Below the pieces are notes generated by a model that did not search any database, had not been told where the DNA came from, and was given only the letters and a program-made list of their open reading frames with translations. This document shows positions 10,934 to 21,006 of a stretch of 64,000 nt of DNA, one piece after another. This DNA is from Lytechinus variegatus. Its lineage: Eukaryota; Echinodermata; Echinoidea; Temnopleuroida; Toxopneustidae. The translations under genes and the position numbers were made by a program. Where the stretch lies: positions 45,439,422 through 45,503,421 of the forward strand of contig NC_054740.1 of NCBI RefSeq assembly GCF_018143015.1. The letters run 5' to 3'. How positions within the stretch are numbered: the stretch's first letter is position 1; each line of letters opens with the position of its first letter.

Positions 10934-12205
10934 ATGGCGCCTAGTGTTACCACAAACAAATGCAAAGGCAACCCAGGTACAAACTCATTCTCATTCAAAC
11001 TCCCTAAAGGAATAACAATTTCGAGCATTGGTTTTGCCATAAAGCTTATTTATGACTCAGGATTGCCCGGCAGTGATTCAGATATAGACAATGAAATTGT
11101 TGAAAATAACCTGGTGAAAGTTTACCCTAACTTGAATCGTACAATCTGCCGCCATTTTAGTTTGGTTCATAGTGAGCATGAAGAGGTAACTCATGAAATC
11201 AACTATGCCACGAAATGGGACGTAAATTCTATGAAAAGCATTGACTTTGGAAGCTGCTTGATATGTAAAAAGGAGGTGACAATCAGTAACAATGTAGTTT
11301 GTGAAAATTGTATGAATCTGCCAAATAAAATGCAATCACTGGAATCCGCAATCATTGACATTACATCTAGATTGGACGACCAGCCTTATCATGAATCAAA
11401 AGATGTGAACTCAAAGTCAATCGATACTCCTGCCAAAGACGAGAATACAAACAAAAACGTAACGCTCGTGAATATGATGAAGACCTAGTCTTCAGAGTAC
11501 CTCAAACTGTCACCGTTCCCCTACAAGATCAACTCGATGAGTATAAAATCAAACAAAAGAAACTTCACGCTCTGACGAAGAACAGCCGAATCGAAGAAGA
11601 TGACAATGCTTCTCCTAATACTAACATTGACACTGGAATAGACACCGTGATGAAGAATTACGAAACGTCTAACAATGAAAGCCCAATGACCATAAATGAA
11701 CACCATGATAAGTCTACCCTAACAAAGACTCCAATGAAAGCAGACGTGCTAATCATCGGAGATTCAATGACAAAACAGATCTGACCATCTAAACTCTCAC
11801 GAAGGAAAAAAAGTAATCTGTAAAACTCTGAATGGAGCCAAAACAGAAGACGCCTGCAGTGATGCATGTAATATTGCACATCAATGCGAAGTCAGCGAAG
11901 TAATCGTACATCTCGGGACGAACAACTTGAAAAGTGACGAGTCTGATGAAATAATTGCAAAGACATTCTCACTTCTTGATCAAGTCCATCAAGTCCCTGG
12001 CGTGAAATCAATCGCTGTATCAACAATCATACATAGGTTAAATGAGACGAATCGTCAACATGCTAAAGTTGAGGAGGTGAGTGACGCAATTAAACTTTCA
12101 GCCAATCAGCGTAGTTGGTCGGTAATCGACTACAGTAATATCGACCCTGTCCTCCATCTGAACGCAGATGGCGTACACCTCAATCGGCGGGGAATGATAA
12201 TAATA
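10934..12205 (+). pseudogene. LINE A ORF1: zinc-knuckle-like segment plus SGNH hydrolase domain
   Basis: Starts with ATG at 10,934. Around residues 95-115 it has CLICKKEV...CENC, a CxxC/CxxC zinc-binding pattern as in CR1-type ORF1 proteins with PHD-like fingers. After a frameshift near 11,480 and a stop near 11,782 comes an SGNH (GDSL-like) hydrolase domain: IIGDSM (Ser block, 11,755-11,769), VHLGTNNL (GTN block, 11,912-11,926) and ADGVHLNRRG (Asp-x-x-His block, 12,164-12,190). Esterase domains of this kind are known in ORF1 proteins of CR1/L2 LINEs, where the lipolytic activity is thought to aid mobility. Coding stops at the SINE; the Pro-rich C-terminus resumes about 4.45 kb later. Confidence 0.8.
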
Positions 12206-12209
12206 GGTA

Positions 12210-12401
12210 GGTGCCGTGGCCGAGTGGTCTAAGGCGCCTTGCTATACATGGAAAGTCCGGAGTTCGATCCCCGGCTGCGGCACCTATGCCTGTGAGCAAG
12301 GCGTTTAATCTACAATGCTCTTTTATCCTGCTTTCAAATAAATGGAAATGCTATATGCATTATTGGTAACTAGGTGTGCACTTGTTTAAAAAAAAAAAAA
12401 A
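12210..12401 (+). mobile_element. tRNA-derived SINE with poly(A) tail
   Basis: The head (12,210-12,284) is tRNA-like: perfect 7 bp acceptor-like pairing GGTGCCG/CGGCACC, an A box TGGCCGAGTGGTCTAAGGC (tRNA-Leu/Ser type) and a B box AGTTCGATCCCC. The anticodon and T stems do not pair cleanly and there are extra bases before the acceptor 3' strand, so it is a SINE head rather than a working tRNA gene. The body contains AGCAAGGCGTTTAATCTAC, and the element ends in an A run at 12,387-12,401. It lies directly at the break in LINE A ORF1. Confidence 0.8.
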
Positions 12402-13125
12402 AATTCCATTATTTCCACTTCCTTTCTTTTGATCTTCTTTTTTTCGTATGAATGGGAATAATTTTATTTTTATTTTCTGTAAAAAAAGAGTAAGTTTAAA
12501 AAAAATTAAGATATTGCATAAAGATTTTAGATATTATATGAAGAGGAATAAAAGTCACAAATATTATTATTTATTTCATTTTATCTTAATTACCAAAAAA
12601 TAGTCAAGGAGTTTGCATATATATCAAAACCAATTTTTAAGGAAAAAAAGGAAAACAGTTGTTATATTTAGTATAAATACTGGGATGAGTGAGGTAATTT
12701 AGTTTTTTTTTTTATTTAGGAGGGAGTGATAAATTTTGTGAAAATAACTTTGAATCTTTAATTTTAGTTTTTCAAATCACAGGAATGATGGGAGAGGCCT
12801 CTAAATAGGCCTATTCGTATTTTGAAATTGTTTTTTTTTTAGGATATGAAGAAAAGTCTTTCTTGTTTGGGTTTCATAGTAGGGACAGTATATGGGAATG
12901 TGTTTGAGTGTGTTTGTAGAAGTGTATGTGTTGTGTTTGTTGGGGTGAAGTGGAATGATATGTTGGGTGTTGTGTTTTCCAGTTCTGGTGTCTGTCTGTA
13001 TTTATCTTATCCCCATTTTAGTTTAACAGGTTGTTCTGTCATTTTAAAAAAATCGAGCTATTTTGCAGTAACATCCTTATCATTCATATCTTTGTTCCAA
13101 AGTTTTTGTCAGAGGTTTAGACTTT
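12402..13125 (+). other. AT-rich 5' part of the L1/Tx1 element or spacer
   Basis: T- and A-rich sequence without a credible gene. A weak 97-codon frame at 12,846-13,139 has no recognisable domain. By position it could be the 5' UTR or a truncated ORF1/ORF2 spacer of the following L1/Tx1 LINE. Confidence 0.35.
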
Positions 13126-14410
13126 TTGATGTCGGGTAACTTAAAACTAATTTCGGTCAATGTCAGAGGGTTGAGAGATAGAATCAAAAGGAATAAAATA
13201 TTTCAGTGGTGTCAGATGATGGGTGATATAATATTCCTGCAGGAAACTTTCAGCACAAAAGACACTGAAGTTGGATGGAAGGCTGATTGGCAGGGGGAAA
13301 TGTTTTTCAGTCATGGGAGTAACCACAGTAAGGGAGTTATCATAATGTTTAAATCCAAGGTTGATTTTCTCAAAGAAAAAATTATAATTGATAAAGAAGG
13401 ACGATATGTTATAATCAAAGGAAAATGTCAAGGTGAAGATTATTTTGGGCAGTGTATATTTCCCCACAGGGAATAAAGAAAACTCACAATGCAATTTTCT
13501 GTCTGATCTAGATAAAATTTTATCTTCTGTTGTCAGTCAAGAATATTCTCTTATTGTTGGAGGAGATTTTAATATTGCTATGAATCGAAACTTAGACTAT
13601 ATGGGTGGAAGTAATATTTCGAAAAATAGATATAAAGATTCATTGGTTGATTTTCTTGATAGGCTAAATCTAATTGATGTGTGGCGGAAGCGGCATCCTA
13701 ACAAAAAAGAATTTACCTTCAAACAAAATAATCCCTTCGTTCAGAGCCGACTAGATTATATTTTTATCTCCTCGAAATTAGAAAAAGACGTGAAAATTTT
13801 AGACATTTTACCCTCTATCACTCCTGACCATGCTGGAGTTCAGGTCGTGTTTAGTAATTTAGTCGAAAGCTTTGTATATGGGAGATCGTACTGGAAGTTT
13901 AACAGCAGTTTATGCTCTGATAAAGATTTTGTAGACGGGGTAAAGATGAAGATTTCTGAAATCGAAAGAATATGGCGGGACCAAATAATAAGCAAGATTA
14001 AATTTTGGGATTTTATGAAAGTGAAGTTAAGAGAATATATAATGGCATTTTCCCGTGAAAGAGCAAAACTCAGAAAAAATCACATTGAAAAATTACAAAA
14101 AGAAATTAAAGATTTAGAATATCGCTTGACGATCACTTTTCATATTGACATCCAAAACGAAATTAAATTTAAAAAAGAGGAACTAGATAAACTTTTCGAC
14201 TATTCTCGTCAAGATCTAAAGGTCCGTTCAAGAGCCCAATGGTCTGAAGAAGGAGAAAGAAATTCACAGTTCTTTGAACAATTACTTAAATCCAATAAAA
14301 GGAGAAGTGCGATTAAGGAGATTTATAATAAAAATCAGGAAACGGTGCGAGATTGCAAAGGAATTATAAAAATCATTCGGGAGTTTTATAAAAAAATTAT
14401 ATGCATGTAA
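13126..14410 (+). pseudogene. L1/Tx1-type endonuclease, frameshifted
   Basis: Frame 13,126-13,476 begins MSGNLKLISVNVRGLRD (catalytic Asn) and has IIFLQETFS (catalytic Glu). A frameshift near 13,440 moves coding to 13,433-14,410, which has VGGDFNIAMN (Asp-Asn), FVQSRLDYIFIS, ITPDHAGVQVVF (Asp-His), then a coiled-coil-like linker ending RSRAQWSEEGERNSQFF, the conserved pre-RT motif of L1/Tx1 elements. All catalytic motifs are present; only indels spoil it. Confidence 0.88.
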
Positions 14411-14441
14411 AAATCTAGAAACTAGTGATGATATTGAAAAT

Positions 14442-16659
14442 ATGTTTTTTAATGATTTACCTAAACTGAGTAAAGAAAATAGAGAGTTTTGTGAATATCA
14501 AATAACACATGAAGAATGTTTTCAGGCTTTAAAGGAAATGAAATGGAATAAATCGCCTGGCAATGATGGTTTTACCGCAGAGTTCTATTTTACATTTTGG
14601 CCACTTTTAGGGAAAATCATAGTTGAAGCTTTCAATGAGAGTTTTGAAGTTAAAATGTTGTCAAATTCGCAGAGACAGGGGGTAATTACTTTAATTGAAA
14701 AAGAAGGCAAAAATCCTTTGCACATGAAAAACTACAGGCCGATAACTCTTTTGAATGTAGATTATAAAATTTTGTCAAAGGTGATAGCGACAAGGGTGAA
14801 AGAGGTCTTGGGAGATATTATTCATTGTGATCAAGTGGGTTATGTTAAAGATCGTAATATTGGGGAAGCAGTTCGGTTAATTGATGATATGTTTTTTCAG
14901 TCTTTGTATCAACCCTTAGGTTTTTTAATTGCAGTGGATTTTGAAAAGGCATTCGATTGTATCTCTCATAAACTTTTATTCAAAACTTTAGAACATTTCG
15001 GGTTTGGGAAAAATATGTGTTCTTGGGTAAAAACTCTTTATAATAATGTTAGTAGTTGTGTGTTGAACGGGGGGCATTCTACGGGATATTTTGAAGTTAA
15101 TAGAGGAGTAAGGCAGGGGGATCCACTCTCTCCATATTTATTTATCATAGCGATTGAATTATTAGCTCATTATATTAGGAGAGATGTTAATATTAAAGGG
15201 ATAAGTTTTGGGAAACGGGAAATAAAACAAGTTCTGTATGCAGATGACATTACATTGTTTTTAAAAGATATGAATTCGATCCATAGAGTAAAGAAAATAT
15301 TCTCAGATTTTGAAAATTTAAGCGGATTGAAGATTAATATGGATAAAACAAACTTTTTATGGTTGGGAGAAGAAAGAGATAGACCAGGTTTACCACTTCT
15401 TGGACATTGGTTACAACATATCAAAATTTTAGGGGTATATTTCGCACGAGATTGTAAAGTCAAAGATGATTTGAATTATAAGGAAATCTTGAGTAAAATT
15501 AAAAGACTTATTGGTTGGTGGAAACAAAGAGATCTTACAATGTATGGTAAAATAAAACTTTTGAAAATGTATGCATTTTCAAAATTAAATTATGTTTCTT
15601 CACTGATGACAGTCCCAAAAGACGTTTTTAAGGAAATAGAAAAAATTTCTTTCAATTTTATTTGGGGAGGAAAAGATAGAATAAAACGCAAGGTCCTATA
15701 TCAAGACTATTCTGTTGGAGGACTTAGAGCTCCAAATTTTGAGGTCTTTGTTAAAACCCAACGGATAATGTGGATTAAACGTTTACTAGATGGAGGGGAA
15801 AGCTCGGGTTGGAAAGCAACCTTCGAATATTTTTTTATTTTTTTAGGTGGTCGAATCATATTTCTGTGTGATTATGATACGAGTAGAATGAATTTGAAAG
15901 GTATACCATTATTTTACATAGATATGCTGAAGGCATGGCACGAATTGGATAAGTGTAGACATTTTGGTGGGAAAAGTAATCCCATTATTTTTAATAACAA
16001 GCGTATATGCCTCAATAATAAGACCATTTTTTATATTGAATTATTTCAGAAAGGTATAGTTAAGGTCTCGGATATAATAGTTGGAGGTCAATTAAGACCA
16101 GTTTCATACTGGTATAATAAAAAATTTTCATCTGAAAACTTGCTCAAAATTGAAAAGATATTTTCAGTAATAACAGAAGAGTGGATACAAGGTGATTTTA
16201 TGGAAATAGATACAGACAACTTTGAAATTCAATTGATGATATGTGGGCATGTTCAGAAACTATGTGATATAAAATCTAGACGAATATATGACCACTTCAT
16301 TGAAAATTTTCAAATTGATTATGTATTTCATGTTACAGATGGGCAATCCGAATATGATTTGGGAATGGGGGAACTGAAAGAAGTATTTCTGAGACTGAAA
16401 TGTGCAATGCTATGCAATAAACACAGAGAATTTCAATACAAACAATTACAAGGGGTTTTTTCCTTAAAAAGGGAACTTTTTAAATTTGGTTTTGAGACAG
16501 ATAATTTGTGCTCCTTTTGTAAAAAAGAAGTTGAGACTTACCAACATCTATTTTTGTATTGTCCTGAAGTTAAGCAATTATGGGAAGAGATGAGTAAAAT
16601 ATTTCAACTGAATGAACTTGACGCTGACAATTGGAAAACAATTTTCATGGGGATATCTG
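14442..16659 (+). pseudogene. L1/Tx1-type reverse transcriptase
   Basis: Long intact frame. Pre-RT MKWNKSPGNDGFTAEFY, NYRPITLLNVDYKILSK, motif A LIAVDFEKAFDCISH, motif B GVRQGDPLSPYLF, catalytic box LYADDITLFL, then LSGLKINMDKT and WWKQRDLTMYGKIKLLK, the thumb typical of L1/Tx1. A C-terminal zinc-binding motif CSFCKKEVETYQHLFLYC follows (CxxC...H...C). The RT core has no stop, so it is younger or better kept than its host LINE A. The frame runs on to 16,691, but the last ~10 codons belong to LINE A. Confidence 0.9.
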
Positions 16660-17061
16660 GAAATACTACAAGGGTAGCTGTAATAAACTGATCCAAAATT
16701 AGCTCTCTATCCTATAATCGATCCTGAACGAGGAAATCAGATGAACCAGCCTCCCCCTTTTCCGTGGAATGAGTATTATCCGAGGTCTCGACGCAAAGCA
16801 GCAGAGAATTTCCGAGAGACTGGGTAGATTGTCTGTCCACGGCGAGGAAGCTCTTGAACCCCAGACACCAAAAGATAACCCAACAAATGAATCCACTACA
16901 ATCTTAAATCAACAACCCACTCAGAGAATTAATTCCGTTGAAAATGATCCTGAGGAACATACATGTATGGATAATGAATCATTTCCACCCTTCGAACCCG
17001 ACGGTGGAATCTCTCTGAACAAATGTCAGACTGACAGAAATGAGATCATGTAATATAAAGG
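16660..17061 (+). pseudogene. LINE A ORF1 C-terminal tail
   Basis: After the L1/Tx1 similarity ends, a Pro/Arg-rich tail reads QPPPFPWNEYYPRSRRK, then shifts frame at about 16,810 into the frame ending at 17,053 (RLSVHGEEALEPQTPK and onward). Such tails follow the SGNH domain in CR1-type ORF1 proteins. The next segment is the LINE A endonuclease, which fixes its place in the element. Confidence 0.6.
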
Positions 17062-17166
17062 AAAAGAAACATGGCTTTAGAATAGCACAATTAAATATCA
17101 GAACTTTATTATCAAACATCGACAATCTACAACTTATGGTTGAAGATCTTAAATTAGACCTGATTG

Positions 17167-17280
17167 CAGTGGCGGACCGTGACCCTGAGGAGACAAAGCA
17201 TTGGAGGGGCACAGCATAGTTCACAAACAATACAGTGCCCCTCCAATGCTTTGTCTCCTCCGGGTCACGGTCCGCCACTG
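17167..17280. mobile_element. 114 bp hAT-like MITE with 8 bp target duplication
   Basis: Inverted arms of ~45 bases (17,167-17,211 and 17,236-17,280) differ at one position and begin CAGTGGCGGACCGTGACC, a classic hAT terminus. It is flanked by CCTGATTG at 17,159-17,166 and 17,281-17,288, the 8 bp duplication expected of hAT. Removing the MITE with one duplication restores the LINE A endonuclease frame (DLIA followed by LNET). The near-perfect arms suggest a fairly recent insertion. Confidence 0.95.
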
Positions 17281-17316
17281 CCTGATTGCATTGAATGAAA
17301 CTAGATTAAGCAGTGA

Positions 17317-17495
17317 TGTGTGTGCGTGTGTGTGTATTTGAGTTTTGTCAGACGTGTATCAATGAGATATGATTATTTACGTCTGGGACAAACCTTTAAC
17401 GTCACCATTCGAAAGACGTGACCAGGGCTCGAACCTCTGCATCAATTTGTAACTTTCCCACAGCTTGGATTACAGGCGCACGCCACAACGCCCAG
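17317..17495 (-). ncRNA. 7SL (SRP) RNA-derived SINE or pseudogene
   Basis: Read on the minus strand from 17,495 it starts CTGGGCGTTGTGGCGTGCGC, then CCTGTAATCCAAGCTGTGGG, strongly like the 5' Alu domain of 7SL RNA (GGGCG..GTGGCG..GCCTGTA.TCC.AGCT). Later come AGGTTCGAGCCC (B-box-like, matching the 7SL TTGAGCCC region) and GGTGACGT, the 7SL S-domain entry. It ends in a (CA)n-rich tail at 17,317-17,338. It is inserted in the LINE A endonuclease, whose frame resumes right after it. Truncated in the S domain, so it is a retroposed derivative, not a working SRP RNA. Alternative: a tRNA-type SINE with chance likeness. Confidence 0.65.
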
Positions 17496-18638
17496 TTGAT
17501 ATTAATGATGAACAGTTACGCATTCAAGACTTTTGTATTTATAGGAAAGATCGGAATAACAAAGGTGGAGGAGTGGCAGTATACGTCAATGAAAATAAGC
17601 TTAGCCACAAATTAAGACCCGATCTTATGAACAAGGATATTGAACTTATAGCTTTAGAAGTAAAACAGCAAACTTCCTCGTCCATAATTGTTTTGGCATG
17701 GTATAGACCACCTGGATCAAACATTGAATTGTTTAATGTTATTGAGAACGTTCTATCTAAAACTGATGAAGAACAAAAGGATGTCGTATTTTTAGGAGAT
17801 TTCAATTGTGATATCAATGGAAACCCGTTGTCTTGTTATACAAAAGGATTACTTGATATTTGCCAGAATTATTCTCTTACTCAAGTGATAGACGAACCAA
17901 CAAGGGTAACTCTTCATTCATCCACACTCATTGATTTAATTTATGGTGCCATGAGCCTAATTACATCAGGAGGGCTCAAGATATTCGTTCGACCCAACCC
18001 ATTCAAATTTTTTTTAATTTGATGTTGCTGATTGACAAAACTGTATGAATATGATTCAAAATCTAACACTGATTCTAGAAATGGTAACTAGTGAACTTCC
18101 TTCGACCAAATTGAGAAGATAAAAAAGTGACTTGGAACTATTTTTTTGACTGGCGGACTAATTAGGGCTATTTTACTGTTTGAGTCGATAAATTTGATCC
18201 ATTCATAGTTATCTTCATAAATGGCAATTTATTTTTAAAATGAGCTGGCTACGCTACCCTTTCCTGGTCAGATATGGAATGCCAGATATATACACAACAA
18301 AAAAAGTAAGTCCCCCCTAAATCAAACTGCTGTAACTTTTGAACCGAATTATTTTGAGATATATTTCATGGGTGGTTTTATACACTCATTAAGCAACTCC
18401 TAGGGGAAAATGAGATTGATCGGTTGAGTCATGCATGAGTAATTAAAGATTGAATTAAAAATGACAATTTTTGAAAGTCACAAGAGTCGTTTTTCAGATT
18501 GTGCAAATACAAAGTTGGGGCAAAAATTATTTTTAGGTGAACTTTGTGGTGTAAATGCTGTTTTACTATCCATCTTTTAACAATTATAGACCAAATTTTG
18601 ATATCGTATGTTCATGGTTGAGTGAGCACGATGTATTG

Positions 18639-18786
18639 CAGGGGCCGCGGAAGCGGGGAGGGGGCTGGGGGCTTCACCCCCCCCCCACTTTTTTCCATAA
18701 GCAAGTACAAAAACGTAATACGATTGTGATTTTTGGCATGGTCAGCCCCCCCCCCCCCCACTTTGAAAGCTGCTCTGCGGCCCCTG
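18639..18786. mobile_element. 148 bp hAT-like MITE
   Basis: Ends CAGGGGCCGCGGAAGC and (inverted) CAGGGGCCGCAGAGC are inverted copies, with two C runs inside. TATTG flanks both sides (18,634-18,638 and 18,787-18,791), shorter than the 8 bp normal for hAT, so one flank may have changed. No coding capacity. Confidence 0.75.
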
Positions 18787-18859
18787 TATTGTGACGTGTC
18801 ATCATAGGGTTTTGGGGGTATTATCTTTTACAACTTGTTAGATCATGTTAAAATTTGAA

Positions 18860-18922
18860 AATGTTGATGGCTCCCTCGATTATAGGCCCCTCCCCCATTT
18901 AAAATTCTGGATCCACCACTGA
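18860..18922 (-). mobile_element. hAT-like terminal fragment
   Basis: On the minus strand it begins CAGTGGTGGATCCAGAATTT followed by a G-rich stretch, a typical hAT MITE end. No partner end is visible nearby, so it is a fragment. Confidence 0.5.
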
Positions 18923-20480
18923 TCTGTCCATACATTCAACTGATCCTGAGAAATTGTTAGGAAAAGAATACATTTATGCAGTATAAAGAGTATTCATTCC
19001 TAAATTTTCGAATGAGCTCGCTCAACCATGAAATGGCTAAAGTTCGGAAAGTGTTTGGTGATAGAAATGATGGATGATAAAAACAACAGCAATTAAAGAC
19101 ACCTTTCAAACCAAATTTGCCCCCAATATTCACTTTATTACCCTTTAAAATGAGTCTGTGACATTGAAAATACCAATTTTCCCACTTTGATGCGTGCTCA
19201 CTCATCCATAAACAAACAAATCGATTTCATTTTTGCACAGAATTCTGCCCATAGGTTGATAAACATTACTGCCAAACGACATTGCCAAAGACAGTCTTGA
19301 AAAAAAGTTCCACCATATTGAATAAGGGGTTTACGTATGCTTAAACATATGCACCCATAATGTACACAAGTCTATGAGAGAGGAAGTCAAAATTTTAACA
19401 AATATGAAATGAGGGTTTGTTTCATGGACGGTTTTTGTTACTTCTGCCAAAAGTTATTTCATGAAACTTCGCACATGGCTTCAGAGTAACACTATCCAAA
19501 ATGTGCGCACACCAAAATAACCATTCGATTCGATACAGAGTGGGGCCAAGGCCTTGAACTTTCTTCTCATTTGCATAATTTTCGAATATTGGGTGCTCAC
19601 TGATGCATTAAACATCGGGATTTTCATAAAAATCAAATCAAATGAACTGTGCAAGGAGTTGTGTGACAGATATCCATAGTTACAAATTGCAGTTTTTCCA
19701 ATAACGTAAAAAAGAGCTAATCACATTCCACATGTTCATTCAAGCGTAAATGTTTAATTTGACACCTTTGAATCATTGAAGCATGTTAATTGGTCATGAA
19801 CATAACAAAAAAGTTGAGAAAAGATCATTTTCAGTTAGAAAAATGAAGCAATACTTGCCTACGATATTTGAAAATCGCATTTTTTGTTTCCAATAAATGT
19901 TCATTGAACCGTGAAACGGTGAATATTGTTGGAGATAGTCTTCCCCAAAATAACTGTCATCATATTCTAGCATTTTTTATTGAAAGAAATGTGTAAAAAT
20001 CCAATTATAGCAAATTTGGACTTGAGTTTATTCAACCGTGAAATTTAGCTTAAAAAGTTGTATCGTCTTTTAGAAAGTACCCTTTCCAAGCCTTCTGACT
20101 AGTTTTCATGATGAGAATGTGGAATTAGTTCCAATACAGTGGAATCAAAGTCGTGATATTTTGCTTGTGACTTTTGAAAAGTGACATTTTTGCCTTCTGA
20201 CGGTGCTCACTGAAGCATGACGTAAGATACATCCACAACATTTACTCATAGGGTAGCTTATAAAATTACCTACACGCTCATGTAAAAATATATCAAAAAC
20301 TCGCATTGGTTCGGAAATTATTAATGTTTGTTTAGGGGGGGGACTTACTTTTTTTGTTGTGTATATATCCTATCCAATGGTAGTAAACATTCCACCCTCT
20401 AATTTCACATTTATTTTTTATGAATTTTTCAAAAGTTTTGACACACAAGTCTATGGGGAATGTTTTACGCACGTGACACC

Positions 20481-20990
20481 TTATACCTCTAACTGTATGA
20501 AAGTTGTCGAAAGTGGCGTCCTTCACATAGGAATGAGCGACCACTCCCTTGTTTATATTGAATGGGGTAAAATCCGGAAACTATCTCCAAGGCATGTGTA
20601 TAGAACCTATAGAACTTATAAGAATTTCGATGAAAATCTTTTCTTTTCTGATCTACAAGCCATCGATTGGCAAAGTGTATATACATGTAGTGATGTTGAT
20701 CATTCTCTTCATCAATTCCATACAACATTTTCTTCATTATGTAATTTTCATGCCCCTATTAGGAAAAGCCGTATTAAGAAACACCGAAAAGCTTGGATAA
20801 ATACTGAAATTATTGATCTAATTCGTAAACGAGACAAATTGAAAGATAAAGCGACTCGAAAGCGTACGCGCGCAAATTGGAAAGATTATAGAAAGAGTAA
20901 AAATTATGTCACTTACAAAATAAAGCAAAACAAACGTAAAACATTCCAAAAGAAAATTAAAGATTCGAAAGGGAATGTAAAGAACACGTG
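20481..20990 (+). pseudogene. LINE A endonuclease C-terminus and linker
   Basis: It resumes with TSNCMKVVESGVLHIGMSDH (catalytic Asp-His) and SLVYIEWGKIR. Then comes the linker with RKAWINTEIIDLIRKRDKLK, the conserved pre-RT block, and a Lys/Arg-rich stretch ending in a stop at 20,988-20,990. Coding then continues in other frames. Confidence 0.85.
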
Positions 20991-21006
20991 AAAAAACCTT
21001 AACATA

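Larger units (their letters stand above)
13126..16659 (+). mobile_element. L1/Tx1-group LINE inserted in LINE A, lacking its 3' end
   Basis: Endonuclease and long RT of the L1/Tx1 type. Its C-terminal part parallels that of LINE 3 (45,857-47,410) closely, but the similarity stops at the MGI/VGV position (about 16,659), ~90 residues before the normal protein end. From there the sequence fits LINE A ORF1. There is no poly(A) at this junction. ORF1 is also absent, so the copy is truncated at both ends. Confidence 0.8.
17061..17944 (+). pseudogene. LINE A endonuclease, N-terminal and middle parts, two insertions
   Basis: 17,066-17,166 encodes FRIAQLNIRT (catalytic Asn) to LKLDLIA. Past the MITE, 17,289-17,316 adds LNETRLSSD (catalytic Glu). 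Past the 7SL-like SINE, 17,497-17,944 gives YRKDRNNKGGGVAVYV, WYRPPGSN, FLGDFNCDING (Asp-Asn) and STLIDLIY. The remaining C-terminus resumes at 20,481 behind a 2.5 kb insertion. Skipping the MITE and the 2.5 kb element restores an uninterrupted reading frame. Confidence 0.85.
18293..20361. mobile_element. 2.07 kb nested TIR element with recurring internal motif
   Basis: The termini CACAACAAAAAAAGTAAGTC are perfect inverted copies followed by a C run and TAAA on both sides, and both ends abut TA (18,291-18,292 and 20,362-20,363), suggesting Tc1/mariner-type TA targeting. There is no transposase frame. A degenerate motif of the form GTGCTCACTGAAGCATGA or TTCATTCAACCGTGAAA recurs at about 18,425, 18,615, 19,012, 19,192, 19,592, 19,733, 19,903, 20,032 and 20,205, mostly 130-200 bp apart. 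A second MITE (18,639-18,786) and a hAT-like end (to 18,922) are inside. Confidence 0.8.
17945..20480. mobile_element. 2.5 kb DNA element with TTAT duplication in LINE A
   Basis: It is flanked by TTAT at 17,941-17,944 and 20,481-20,484. The ends GGTGCCATGAGCC and (inverted) GGTGTCACGTGCG form short imperfect inverted termini. Without it the LINE A endonuclease reads on in frame (LIDLIY then TSN). It carries no transposase; most of it is a second nested inverted-repeat element (18,293-20,361). Superfamily unknown. Confidence 0.7.

Noticed and set aside
12210..12284. Functional tRNA gene
   Set aside because: The acceptor pairs, but the anticodon and T stems do not, there are extra bases before the acceptor 3' strand, and a SINE body and poly(A) follow.
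12846..13139. 97-codon plus-strand frame
   Set aside because: Low-complexity Val/Cys/Ser composition, no domain, directly upstream of a LINE endonuclease; likely untranslated sequence.
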